Source of the DNA: Macrocybe gigantea
Taxonomy: Eukaryota; Basidiomycota; Agaricomycetes; Agaricales; Callistosporiaceae
Length of the DNA: 64,000 nt
Direction of reading: 5' to 3'
NCBI GenBank assembly: GCA_011319805.1
Contig: SJRY01000244.1
Coordinates: 186,001-250,000 of the forward strand
Shown here: one piece after another, positions 24,401 through 34,729 of the stretch
How positions within the stretch are numbered: the stretch's first letter is position 1
Layout of the letters: each line of letters opens with the position of its first letter
Made by a program: the position numbers and the translations under genes
Notes under the pieces: generated by a model
The model's input: the letters and a program-made list of their open reading frames with translations, nothing else
What the model was told of the DNA's origin: nothing
Databases searched by the model: none

Positions 24401-25422
24401 GCCAGTACATTTAGGTAGCGGAAGAGATATGGCCGCTGAGGAATAGAGAGGCGGATGATTCGAATCCGAGTCCAACGATGACGTCTCCTATGACATTGAG
24501 ACCCAGATATCGAAAGAAATGTCAGCCATGAAACGTCCAAGAACAGAATCTCGGTTCGGTGCATGGTTCATCTTCACCCTTTTCTTAAGGATTGCTGACT
24601 CGGTTACAGCCAGCTGTCAGACCAATACGCCTTGTGGTATGATCGATGTTCTACTCCAAAGAGAGGCGATCCCTGACCATGTGTCTTCAGTCGTCTTTAT
24701 CTCTTGTAAACCGCCCGTTGATCCTGTCCAACTTGTTGTACGTTATGTAGAGAATGTACAGGCGACGGGGGTTACCCGAACGAGGTACGTTGATTCCTCA
24801 TGTCCACCATGCATTTTCACCAACAGCGTGATTCCAGATATGCACACCGATTGGTCCCCGTTTCCGACTCATGCGTTACCAACATTCCCGAAATACAGTC
24901 ATTATGTAGAAAGGTATTTGCAGAATTTTTCGACAGGCGTGCCGGCAAGAAGTTCAGCGTGAGTGATTCGGTAGCTGGCGCAAACCCAAGGCTCATATTT
25001 TCCTCTGAAGTACAAAATTGAACTTCGCCTTCGTAATCATACCACTCTGACACGTCCGGTGCTCATACAAAATATTGCTCAATGTGTCCCCGAAGGCCAC
25101 AGGGTTGCGCTCACTGACCCGGAGATATTCATCCTTGTGGAAGTCTTTAAGGTGCGTAAAAGTTCCGGTGCCGTTTAGGACCACCGTAATATCATCATTA
25201 GAGCATATGCGGTGTCGCCATCGTTGAGAACTACTACAAGTTTCAGAAGTACAACGTCATGGAAATAGTGAAAAGCGGGTCGGAGAATGCCAAACAAATT
25301 ACCAGAGTGGAGTAGACGATGAACTTGGAATTTGATAAGTGAGTTCGACGGAAAATTGAGGGAGGCTATTGTCATGATCCTTCGCACGCACGAAGCGCGA
25401 CGATGCAGCTGCCATCATGGAG
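18434..25422. other. 7-kb gene-poor region
   Basis: This region holds the trehalase promoter and the 3' flank of the TEA gene. Open frames are short (under 150 codons), lie on both strands and do not connect through credible splice sites. I found no transposase, reverse transcriptase, integrase or terminal repeats by eye, no tRNA-like fold and no tandem repeats. The longest ATG-started candidate is at 24519-24962 (+), discussed under findings. Decayed genes or transposon relics are possible. Confidence 0.45.
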
Positions 25423-27015
25423 CTAGTAGGTGTGATACCTATGCGATTGAGGATGTGCTCCTGGATATAAGCTCATGCCAGCTAAAGAAGAAGGAAGGTT
25501 GTAAGCCTGATGCGTGGGTTCGTGTGGTTGGCTCTTCGGGTAGGGGAATCTTGACAGAGGTTCGTGGAATTGATGGTAACATTCTGCGCCGGGGTTTGGT
25601 TCTGACTTAAATGGAGAAGCATCTCGTTTCGATGGTTCCGTGTGCTGCCCGACCTGTGAATAAGTAAGATACAAAATGCGCGACCTGGGAAAATTTATGT
25701 ACAATATCAGACATGGAAATCGGGGATTGCGTGTTCCCAAGATTTGCTGACTGCTCTGGATAGCAGAAAGTGTAGGTAATGACGCTAGAATTGACAAAAG
25801 AGCTAGGGATGTCGTCATATCCGTCAACGGACAAGGAGCGAGACCGATTTGGGCGCAGCGATATTACTCTCTGCTGAATCTGGTACCTGGATGGGTCTGG
25901 ATGCAGTTGAAAGTCTGAAGATGTGGATGTCTCCAGGACGACTTACCAGGGTCCTCCCGCAAAGAACGCCAGAATTCAGGGACCAGTTTCAGACTATATG
26001 TCCATACGGAACTGTCAATTGGTGGCGATAGACACTTGAAAAGGGCGTTTTCGGTGTGTAAGAGGCTGTTGTCATCTTGGAGGAAGACGGAGAATATGGT
26101 CTGGACAAGAAGGGGGACAGGGGATGTGATATGGACAACGGGGTCGAGACCTGAGAGAGGAAGGTACTGATTAGAGGTAGACGTTTGTGGGCTACCTTGA
26201 TTAGTGGTCACTGAGGGGGACAAGTACACGTTCATGGTTGTCGACATTGATGACGAGGAAAGAGGTATGATGGGTATAGATGCGGGTCGCTTGTCAAGGA
26301 GGACGAATACCTCGACAATGATCCCCGGGGCACGCGCTTGACTGGACGGTGTCTCGCTTTGGCTTCGTTCATAGGTTCCACTGTCCGAACCCTTCTCAAA
26401 CTCGTCATCGCTCTGGACGTTTCCGGTGATAAGACGGAGAACTAGGATGCGTGGACGATGTCAAGACACGGATGGTTGGGATGAAGATGAGTGCTTACTC
26501 TTCTCCTTCTTGCATGTATCCCTGAGCTGCTGAAGGCGGCTACCAACTTGCTTGGGCGTTCTCCTTTTGCCGGTGGTTTGGAGGATATAGTCTGAGATGA
26601 AACGGTTTCGCATCGGGAACCTTCCTACTGATGTCGAGGGACGAGCGCAGTCAGGGTTGTATTTCTCCAATCCTGCATCAGGCAGAACAAAGTCAGAGCA
26701 GAAAAGAAAAGGGAGGGAGAGAACGCTGAGACCTTCGAGCAAAGCCGCTTCTCTAAGGCGAGGTGACGTAGTGTTCATATGGGAATTAATAGCGGAACAC
26801 GAGGCACGACGAACTCACAGTTGGGTAGGCCAGACGGCTTCTCCTTTGCCTTTGAGTGTCTTCCAGCTGCGACGACCGGTCGCAAGGAGCTGTTCAGCAT
26901 CGCGGCTCTTCTCCTGTGGCGAAGGTGTGTAGGACAGTCCTTCGACGGTGGTCGTCCGAACGAAGCTGCGCTGTTGCGGTACCGCAGAGTCAATGGGATC
27001 CGAGTTCCAGCTCAT
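25423..27015 (-). CDS. TEA/ATTS-domain transcription factor (AbaA/Tec1 type)
   Basis: Six exons encode 426 residues: 26819-27015, 26733-26752 (20 nt), 26499-26672, 25947-26441, 25703-25866 and 25423-25653. The TEA DNA-binding domain covers about residues 60-125. It opens with the block AVWPTQLEAALLEGLEKY. The recognition-helix part has the blocks GRFPMRNRFISDYI and TGKRRTPKQVGSRLQQL. Exon 1 supplies a short N-terminal tail beginning MSWNSDP. The rest is a Ser/Pro-rich regulatory region with a conserved-looking middle part (NALFKC to KLVPEFW), ending SHRYHTY. TEA factors of this class control hyphal and conidial or developmental programmes in fungi. The target genes here cannot be told. The 20-nt exon 2 uses a weak GTCTCA donor. 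The last intron is placed at GTACAT/CACAG so that both phases match. The gene is isolated between two large gene-poor regions, consistent with an extended promoter. Confidence 0.9.
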
Positions 27016-30000
27016 GACGGACACGTTATTGGTCTTCGAATTAAAGCCTAGAGCTTGAAAAAGACATCTCTTTAAAAGAAAGTCGATTTTTATCTCGTCG
27101 CTTGTTCAGGACCGACAAACAGTGATTGTCTTCTGAAAAAATCTAGATCTTGGCAGATGGCACCTTGTAGGATTCTGAGGGACGGACACTGAAATATAGA
27201 ACTCACGAACACCGCTGATAGAACAAGGTCCGCATCCATTAGTTCGGGGACGAGAACATGAGATCCATAGCCCGATCTGGCTGTACACGCTCAAAGCAAT
27301 GTAGGTAATGTCCGTCGAACACTGCTGGTGACATGTGTAGGGACAGAGGCCTAATTGGGCCACCAATGTTTGGGCGCTCGGATAATTGATCGTAATGCCG
27401 AACAACTCTGCAACCCCACATCACGGCCCAGCACTTCTGTGAACAGTTTTCTCAAAAGATGATTATATATCATGCCGGCGCTAGTGTTCGGAAAGCATGA
27501 GAGCTCTAGTTCGCCGCCTAAAATTTCTCGTCCTTGAAGACCTGATACAATAGAAGATGTAAAAGACCCCGAGACGAAAGGAGAAGCTTACCCTATAGGT
27601 CAGGAACGCAGTGTTAGTAGATTTAAGGTGCGCACCCAATTATTGCTGGATTTTCGGATCTCCTGTGAGACAAGCGGCGTTTGTGGGCACCGCGAAACAC
27701 TGAAGTTTTGATGACAATGGAGCTGGATGTCTGACCATTCTTTGTTAAATTTGGAGGGCTTGTTTGATAAAATAGAAGTCATCGACATTCACCGCCTTTC
27801 ATGGTGACCAAGAGCTCCAAGATGCTTTCCGATTATGCTGGCGCCGTACATCACGTGATTTTGTAACAGCTCAAAGGGACCTCCGAACTTGGCCACCACG
27901 CTTATACGTGGCTTTCTAAAAGGAGTTTTCTTCTGCGTCTCGCAAATCAGGCGGGATTTGACCCATTTCATTGCCTTTAAGGACGAGTTCAAGTTTGACC
28001 ACCACTCGATAGTCCAGGCTACGACTATCAACCTGACATAAAGCAAAGGCTGTCCCAGCATCAGCCATTTCTTTCCGCGACACTATCTACATGGCGACCT
28101 ACACGCCACAGCGATTGGAGCGGTGATACAGATCTTCGCAGATCTAAACTATGGACATGCACGAGTCGCCAGTTGATCGCCTAGAGTATGCTGTATGTAG
28201 CGGGGTATTTTATATATATATCTTGCTCTAGGTATGATATGTTAGAAGCATCGTCGCAAACGCTTCTATAGGCTATCGGAGATGGAGATTCGCGCCCGCC
28301 AAGCTTGATATCGGAATACGCCAAAGGCCTTTCCCTACAAGGGTCAAAAGAGCCGAAAACTCGAGGCCGCGACTTGATGCTCCAGACATGCACCAGCGAC
28401 CTGTTTTGTTGCCGCATTGGAACAAGCCTTCTCGCGATGCATGAATTGGTATACACGATCCCGGTGATCAAATGAGAGCCAGAGGATGTTGCATAATGGT
28501 GAACATGGCATAGGACTCGAAAAAAAGATCCGTCAGGGTAAGAAGAGCCAATCGGGCAAGGCGCATGTTATGAACACGAGCTACGGGACCCTCGTGGCCG
28601 TTTAACGGCTTGCGGTACAATCAACGGTCCAGTCTCTACCCTGGGACCTTGGTAGCTGGATAAGCAGAAAATTCTGCGTCTTTTTCGAGATCTACCCCAG
28701 CTCGCGGAGGACGCAACAGAAAAACGGAACCGCCTGTGTTCATCCGGCGTTCGGAAATTAAACGTCAGCTGGCTAGATGGTTGTTTCATCATCGTGGTGC
28801 TTTTTGAACCATCTGACATCACCGTCCACAGATGCATGACCAAATGGATTGGCCCCAACATAGGTGCGGGATACTTGTTGTATCACAGGTTGGAGTTCTC
28901 AAAACTGTATGGCGGCTTTATGGCGGAAGAACGAAGAAGTCAAACCAGGCTGTCATGGATGCGTAGATCGTGCACCAAATCAGGAAAATCGAGGATTTTT
29001 GCATGAAGAGGCGAGGCAGAACACTGCAGGGTTGTCACGGGGTGTATTGGAATAATGAATATGACAGGAGAATAGAATGAAAATCCGAGAGACTCAGAAT
29101 ATACGGAGTATAGCTTCGTTGGATCGAAATATTGTTTAGGCAACGTCTGCAGGTGACGTAACTGAAAGGCGAGACTTTGCGATCACTCCTGCGTCAAGAC
29201 CAATGGATAATGAGAGGATCGAAGGGTGCTCCGTGCGGTTCCTCCAAAGACGCAAAATGGGTGCTTCTCGCTCTACCAGTTCCGACTTGAGCTGCTCAGT
29301 AGAAGGGTCATCGTGGTACATAATCTCAGGGTTGCCTGGGTTAGTTTAATGCATAATCCCTCTGTTAGTTAACCCTGATTCAAAGAGCATGATCTAGATG
29401 ATCCGGAGCATTCAGTCATGCCGTCAGGAAAAACAAAGGAAAAAACCAACCGACTGCCAGCGCAGAGACAAAGACTTGCCATCTCGTGAGGCAGCCTTTC
29501 TTCTCCTCTTCAGTGACCACAAACTGATACAGGTTTCGTTGAGATCGAAGAATTATTGAAACAGAGGATAGCCGCCACAATGCTGTGCAGGCAAGAGTTC
29601 CGACGACCTTGCTGAAACTCTGTGAGTTGAACTCGATGACATCCGTCCGTCGAACATAACAATGGTGAGAATTCATCATAAACATCATAAACATTGACAC
29701 AGAACACGTATATCACCAAGTCGAAGCGGTTCACCGCCATCCAGAAACGTTCATTTCGACAGCTTCGAGCGGTCGAAAGACCAAGTCCGTGAAGCGTGTC
29801 TAGGCTCAGCACCCACAATCGCTTCCTCGTCTTGCCATCCTTCGACCCGAGAACGGCGGCGAACCCAGAATGAAGATGAACGCTAAATGAATATTGTGAT
29901 TCATAGAATCAGTGCGTGGTGCCGGGAAAAGATCCAAACTGTCAGATAGTCTTCAATCACGGCGTGGAGGCGAAGGAGGTGGAGTCAATTAGAATATGTT

Positions 30001-33000
30001 CATCTGCCTTCGTGTCCTGCAGGTATGCCAAAGGTATCTTCACATTCCCATCCCCTGCTCCGAAACAGTGGAGTCAAACAGCTCTTTATCCTCGCAATTC
30101 GATCCAAGCTTGAATGGGGAGAGCTCCTTAGCTTCGATCCAGACAGGGTCTTTCTTTCACGAGGAAAACGCGAGAATATCATGGTGCGTCGTGGTTTCCG
30201 CAGCGAGTGTTCAATAGCTCATCTCTTGCGCCTAAGGACATATGACTGGCAGGGAATAGCTACTTCGAGGCTAGTCGCTTGGGCAGAGAATGCATGTAGG
30301 ACGGTTTCGTGTCTCCCAAGTCAAGATCGACGCACGCAGCCTGAATTGTCCAGGGCACTACGCGAGGTGAGAACTCCGCGAGTTGATGGCCGCGACTGCT
30401 GTTTCGGGAACCCCCCTGCTGGTGAGGGGATGCCTGGATCTGCTAGCGACCTTCCACGGTCACCGATAGATCTGTCGTGTAATGAAGGGTTTAACTTCGT
30501 TCACCAAATCACATATGCCTCCACCCGACTAGACGAGGGCGTAGAAGGCGAGGTGGAGAAGATCGTCTGTAAGGAGAGATGGTACAGGCCGCCGCCGCCA
30601 GTCGTCGGATCATCGGACTCGTTAATGTCGACGTCGCTCTGTTTGAACGTGTCGCTGTCTGTGAACACCCGAAGTTTCCGGCATTGCGACGAGGAGGAAA
30701 AGGTGTTCCCATTTGCAGCAGATACATTCTAGGGAAAAGAAAATCACCATTACACTGAAAACGCATGCCCATGCCGCCAGTCGACAACATGGTTAATCTC
30801 GTCGCCTGTAGATAGTCTCTAGATCCGGAAAGCAAGAGCGAGCCGGTTCATCTTTGCGGCCGAGCGGCCGACGAACAGCAGATACCGTTGGAACCGGACA
30901 CCCTCCGTACATTCCGAGACCATCCGACGCACATCTGCTCAAAGAAAATGCCGAAAAGGGTATCCGGCGAGACTTCTCAGTCCAGGAAAAATCAGGGCGT
31001 GCATAGGCGTGTATCAAAAGGACGCCAAGCAGAGGGCGTCGCACACATGGGCATAGTTGTGAAGAGCTGTTCGAAGAACGGGGATGGACAATGGACAAGG
31101 CACATTCTAGAGCCATCGCGGAGTGGAGGAGTGAGAAAAGATTCCGTTTCGCCTGCGCGTCGGGCGGACCCCAAGTCAACCCTGTCGCTCCGCGTCGCAA
31201 TTTTCCTCGGAGTTGTGTAGCCTCGCTAGCGCCCCACCTTAAGTACAGCTCCACAGCTGCGCTGTTGACACTTTATCCCAACGCCGATCCCTGTCCTCAG
31301 GAGTTAAGAATTGCAGTTTTTCCTCCTCGAGTTCCTTTTTATCCCCAACTCGTTAGCGCTCCGATGTGCCATTGCACACGTGAATGGCGGCCAACAAAAA
31401 GGCCGAGCGAGAATCAGGGGTGGACAAGATTCAGCGCAGGTGGCACCAGCGCTGCATATCTGTTGAACGCTAGATAGGCAGAAGTCATCAATACGATGCA
31501 CATGACTCACCTAGACCGGCGCGAGAAAAGAAAGCGTCCGAAAAAGCGGGTAAAATTGAACGGCAACCACTGCCGGTGGAAAATCCGAAGAAAGAAAAAA
31601 AAACGGAGACTTTAGACCACAAAAAGAGGAGACGAAAAGGGCAAAATAAGGTGAACAAGGCAGACCGAAGAAAAAGGCAATCATAAAGCCATAAGCAGCA
31701 AAGGCTCAGTCTCAACTGGCGAAATGGAAGCAACGAGCGGAAAAAATGGCCAGCCAAAAATTCGGTGCTTACGTCATCCAAGGCATGACATCGCTGATTA
31801 ACGTCACCGATGCTGCTCAAGGAGTTGACCAACCCATCATGTGCGTGCTCTGACAACGACTGTCACCAGATGCCGCCTCCAGCATCGATTACAATTGGCT
31901 TTTGCATCGTTGCGTTGAACACTGGCATAAGTTGCCATGGCATCGGTAGAAGGCCAAAATAGAACGTGCGAGCCCTACTTGTTCTCATTCCTGTCGAGGA
32001 GGAACCCAAAGGCGAGAGGCGTCAAGGAACAAGGCACGACATCAGACGACAGGGCAGGGTGGAACTGAGAGAACGGTAGTGAGATTGTTCAACGAAAATG
32101 GCATGAAGCAATAAATAACTCACCGTGGCAAGTTCGGATGGAAGTCTCTATGACGAATTGAAGTGAACAAAAGGAAATGCAATGTAGGATAGATGCACAG
32201 AGTACAGCTGGACAGCGAACGAAATTAAGAAGGGCGTCCTTTGTCGATGACATTATGCATATCTGTATATATAACTACGAGTAAAGAAAAGAACACAGGA
32301 AACCGCGTGATGTAAAGTACGACGAGGAATTGTTTTGTCTATGAAAAAGGGATGGAGAAAGGCGACACGTCGAATCAGAAAAGGGTCTCAGGTTACTAAG
32401 AAAATAATAGTGAATATAGCGTAGAAGGAAAGAACGAAGGTAACAATATATTCACTGGGAAGAAGAGAAGTGACGTGTCGCTTCTCCGCCGCGTTAATTT
32501 GAGTGGCGATTGGTTCGGATGGGGAGAGGGGGTATATAAGCCAGACAAGAAATAGTGTAGAAAAAACGTGTGATGGGAGGCTTGGGAACTGGGGTAGGGA
32601 AAGGAAGAATAAAAAAACCTGTAGTGCTAAGCTAAAGGTCGGAAACCCGTCCAATTTATAACTTTTCATTTTCCCGAAAAGAAGACAAGACAGAATTACT
32701 TCCCATGTCGCGCAGACAGAAGAGCTCATAGCCAAGTCAATAACGGTCTATATGCAGCGATTAAGGTTGTCGCATGGCTATACGAACGAAACGAGAGCAG
32801 AGTTGACAAGCGGGATCTGCGACGAAGCTGGTAAGATGAATTCGGTTCCTTTCAAGCGAGATAAGGCTGGTCAGGGACTTTCACAGCCCCATTATGCAGC
32901 TTTTCGATTTTCTGATTCAATTTTGGGGTCGGCGCTGTAGTGAAACGTGCGATCTCGAAGGTACAGAGTAGCTCGCGAAAAGACGGGTTGAACATGCGCA

Positions 33001-33068
33001 ATAGGAGATTGGCGAGGCGGAGGGAGGAAAAAGCAAACGAGGTCGTTTCCATTTCTAGCGTGTCGTTT
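27016..33068. other. 6-kb gene-poor region upstream of the TEA gene
   Basis: The region holds the TEA promoter and, at its right end, the 3' flank of the Nudix gene. There are several short open frames. The longest is 30025-30732 on the plus strand, opposed by a minus-strand exon-like segment near 30510-30725 (see findings). A TATA-like GTATATAAG is at about 32531 with no gene to go with it. No mobile-element motif was recognised. Confidence 0.4.
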
Positions 33069-33852
33069 TCACCGTGACCGTATGGGCGCCAGCGAAGACA
33101 GCTTGAGGCCCTGTGCCAGCTCGGACTTCCACTCGAGTCTCCGCACAGCCTCAGCGTAATCGACCCATTCTCGTTTCCGCTCGTTTCGTTCCAACCAGTC
33201 CTGGTCGAGCGTGGCGACATCCATCTCATAAAAATGGTAAGTTGTCGACGGCGTCGGTATCGTGATGACGAATCGTGTTATGGTGCCGCGTACACCCGCT
33301 GTATTTTGGACCCACAAGATCGTCCGGTGTCAAGAGATTTGGTTGACAAAATCGCGGCACATAATGTGATCGTTCGACGAATATGGAACGAAAGGCACGG
33401 CGTAAAGGCGTGTCATGCGCAAGTTGGATGTTGCACCATGTAAGGGAAAAGAGAGATGAGGAGAGGGACATCAGGAGGTGAGGAGACGAAGAGAGGAACA
33501 GGTAGGACCTTCTTCCAGGGCCTCTCTCGAGGCGGCAGCCTCCAACTGCACATCAGACGGTTCCCATCCACCTTTCGGCACTAAAGAATCATTGAAAAAA
33601 AAAGAGAAGTGGCGATATAGTCAGTAAAGATATCAGCCAGTAAAGAAATAACCATATCGGAAAGGTAGAGCCAAAACGAAAAGGCGCTTCTTTCGTCATG
33701 GAGAAGAGCGTCCGGCGATGAGAACAGGACGACTTACAAACCCAACTATCCGGTCGTTTCCGACTTGTGACAACGAGGACCTTTCCCGCGGCTCTTGCAA
33801 TGGGGATGGCACAGCACACGACTCGGGGTACAGCGCGACCTTTGGTGCCCAT
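33069..33852 (-). CDS. Nudix hydrolase, diphosphoinositol polyphosphate phosphohydrolase type
   Basis: Three exons, 33738-33852, 33509-33580 and 33069-33298, encode 138 residues. The protein reads as a small Nudix enzyme. It has an N-terminal strand (VPRVVCCAIPI), the block KVLVVTSRKRPDSWVLPKGG, and a Nudix box whose end is SREALEEAGV with the preceding Glu five residues before the Arg, as in yeast Ddp1. A C-terminal YHFYEMDV-W-E-R-K-R-EWV block is also typical. Family members remove the beta phosphate from inositol pyrophosphates and cleave diadenosine polyphosphates using Mg2+. The length equals that of compact fungal homologues. Intron 2 is 210 nt, roughly four times the local norm, because exon 2 ends GAAG and the next usable acceptor in frame is at 33299. 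The gene is about 880 bp from the next minus-strand gene upstream. Confidence 0.9.
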
Positions 33853-34729
33853 GGTTTTAGGCAAAGAAATCGGGAGACAAAGCAATTGAGGGCAGGTGAA
33901 GCAAGAGGCTAGAAAAGCGAAGAAAGAAACCGGCGGGGTTGCAGTAGCTCGCTAGGTGTTAAATTGCCGTTTTGCTGCTGGCTGCTGAGTTGTGCGTGTA
34001 GATCAAACTTGCATGGAACGCTGGGCTAGCGCTTGCAGCAAGTAAAAGGGGGTTGGGTCGAGGAGGGGAGGGGGGCGGGTGTGGCAAGGTGGGTTGACGC
34101 CGAAACGACTGCAAAGCCGTGCTGACGCGCGGCAGACGACTAAAATACGATCTGAGGAATGATGACGTTTGTTTCTGTGGTTTGAACTACCTGAAGAAAA
34201 AAATCGGAGAGATCTGCGGGTCGAACGGGATGGGACCGGTGGCGAGCTGGCAGTATACGGAACGTGCAGAGTTGGGGTGAAGAAAGCTAAAAGGAGCTTC
34301 TTTCGTCTAAGAGGGGATTCTGAGTACGTGGCAGTAAGTAAGTGGAATGAGGCGCAGAGGAGAAACAAGTTCACCTAGGACGGAGGAGAAGGAAAAGAGA
34401 GAAAGGAGGATTAGAGGAGGCGTATGGGCTATAGGCAGACCGATGGCGCCGTGTCGGCGACAGAAAAAAAAACTGCTGAACGACAGTAAAAATACAAAAA
34501 AAAATTCGTCGAAATCTCAAAATTTCAAACATTACGTTGCTTTTTCAGACCTTCCTTTTCTGGCACGCACGTTCATCGGCTTCCCACGGCCGGCACCGAC
34601 TTGCCACTCCATCGTACCTGCGCCCCTGGAATACTCAATCTCCCTCGGCCTTCCGAAAAATACATATAATATTATGGGTATACGCTATGCACATCGCCAC
34701 CCAGCAAGGCTGCTGTGAATCTAGTCATT
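33853..34729. other. Nudix promoter region and ZIP 3' flank
   Basis: This is 877 bp between two tandem minus-strand genes. It is purine-rich on the plus strand (pyrimidine-rich on the coding strand), which is common in fungal promoters. No exon is supported. Confidence 0.45.

Noticed and set aside
24440..24480. TTCGAAT motif resembling a tRNA T-loop
   Set aside because: The flanking bases do not form a 5-bp T stem, and no acceptor or anticodon arm can be folded.
25332..25610. Plus-strand frame with a protein-like sequence
   Set aside because: It is antisense to the terminal exon of the TEA gene.
25200..25830. Fragments resembling a secreted beta-lactamase-like protein (signal-peptide-like start at about 25819, then a YIQEHIL-like block)
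   Set aside because: They needed a frameshift and had no catalytic SxxK. The same stretch is fully explained as the last two exons of the TEA transcription factor in another frame with correct splice phases.
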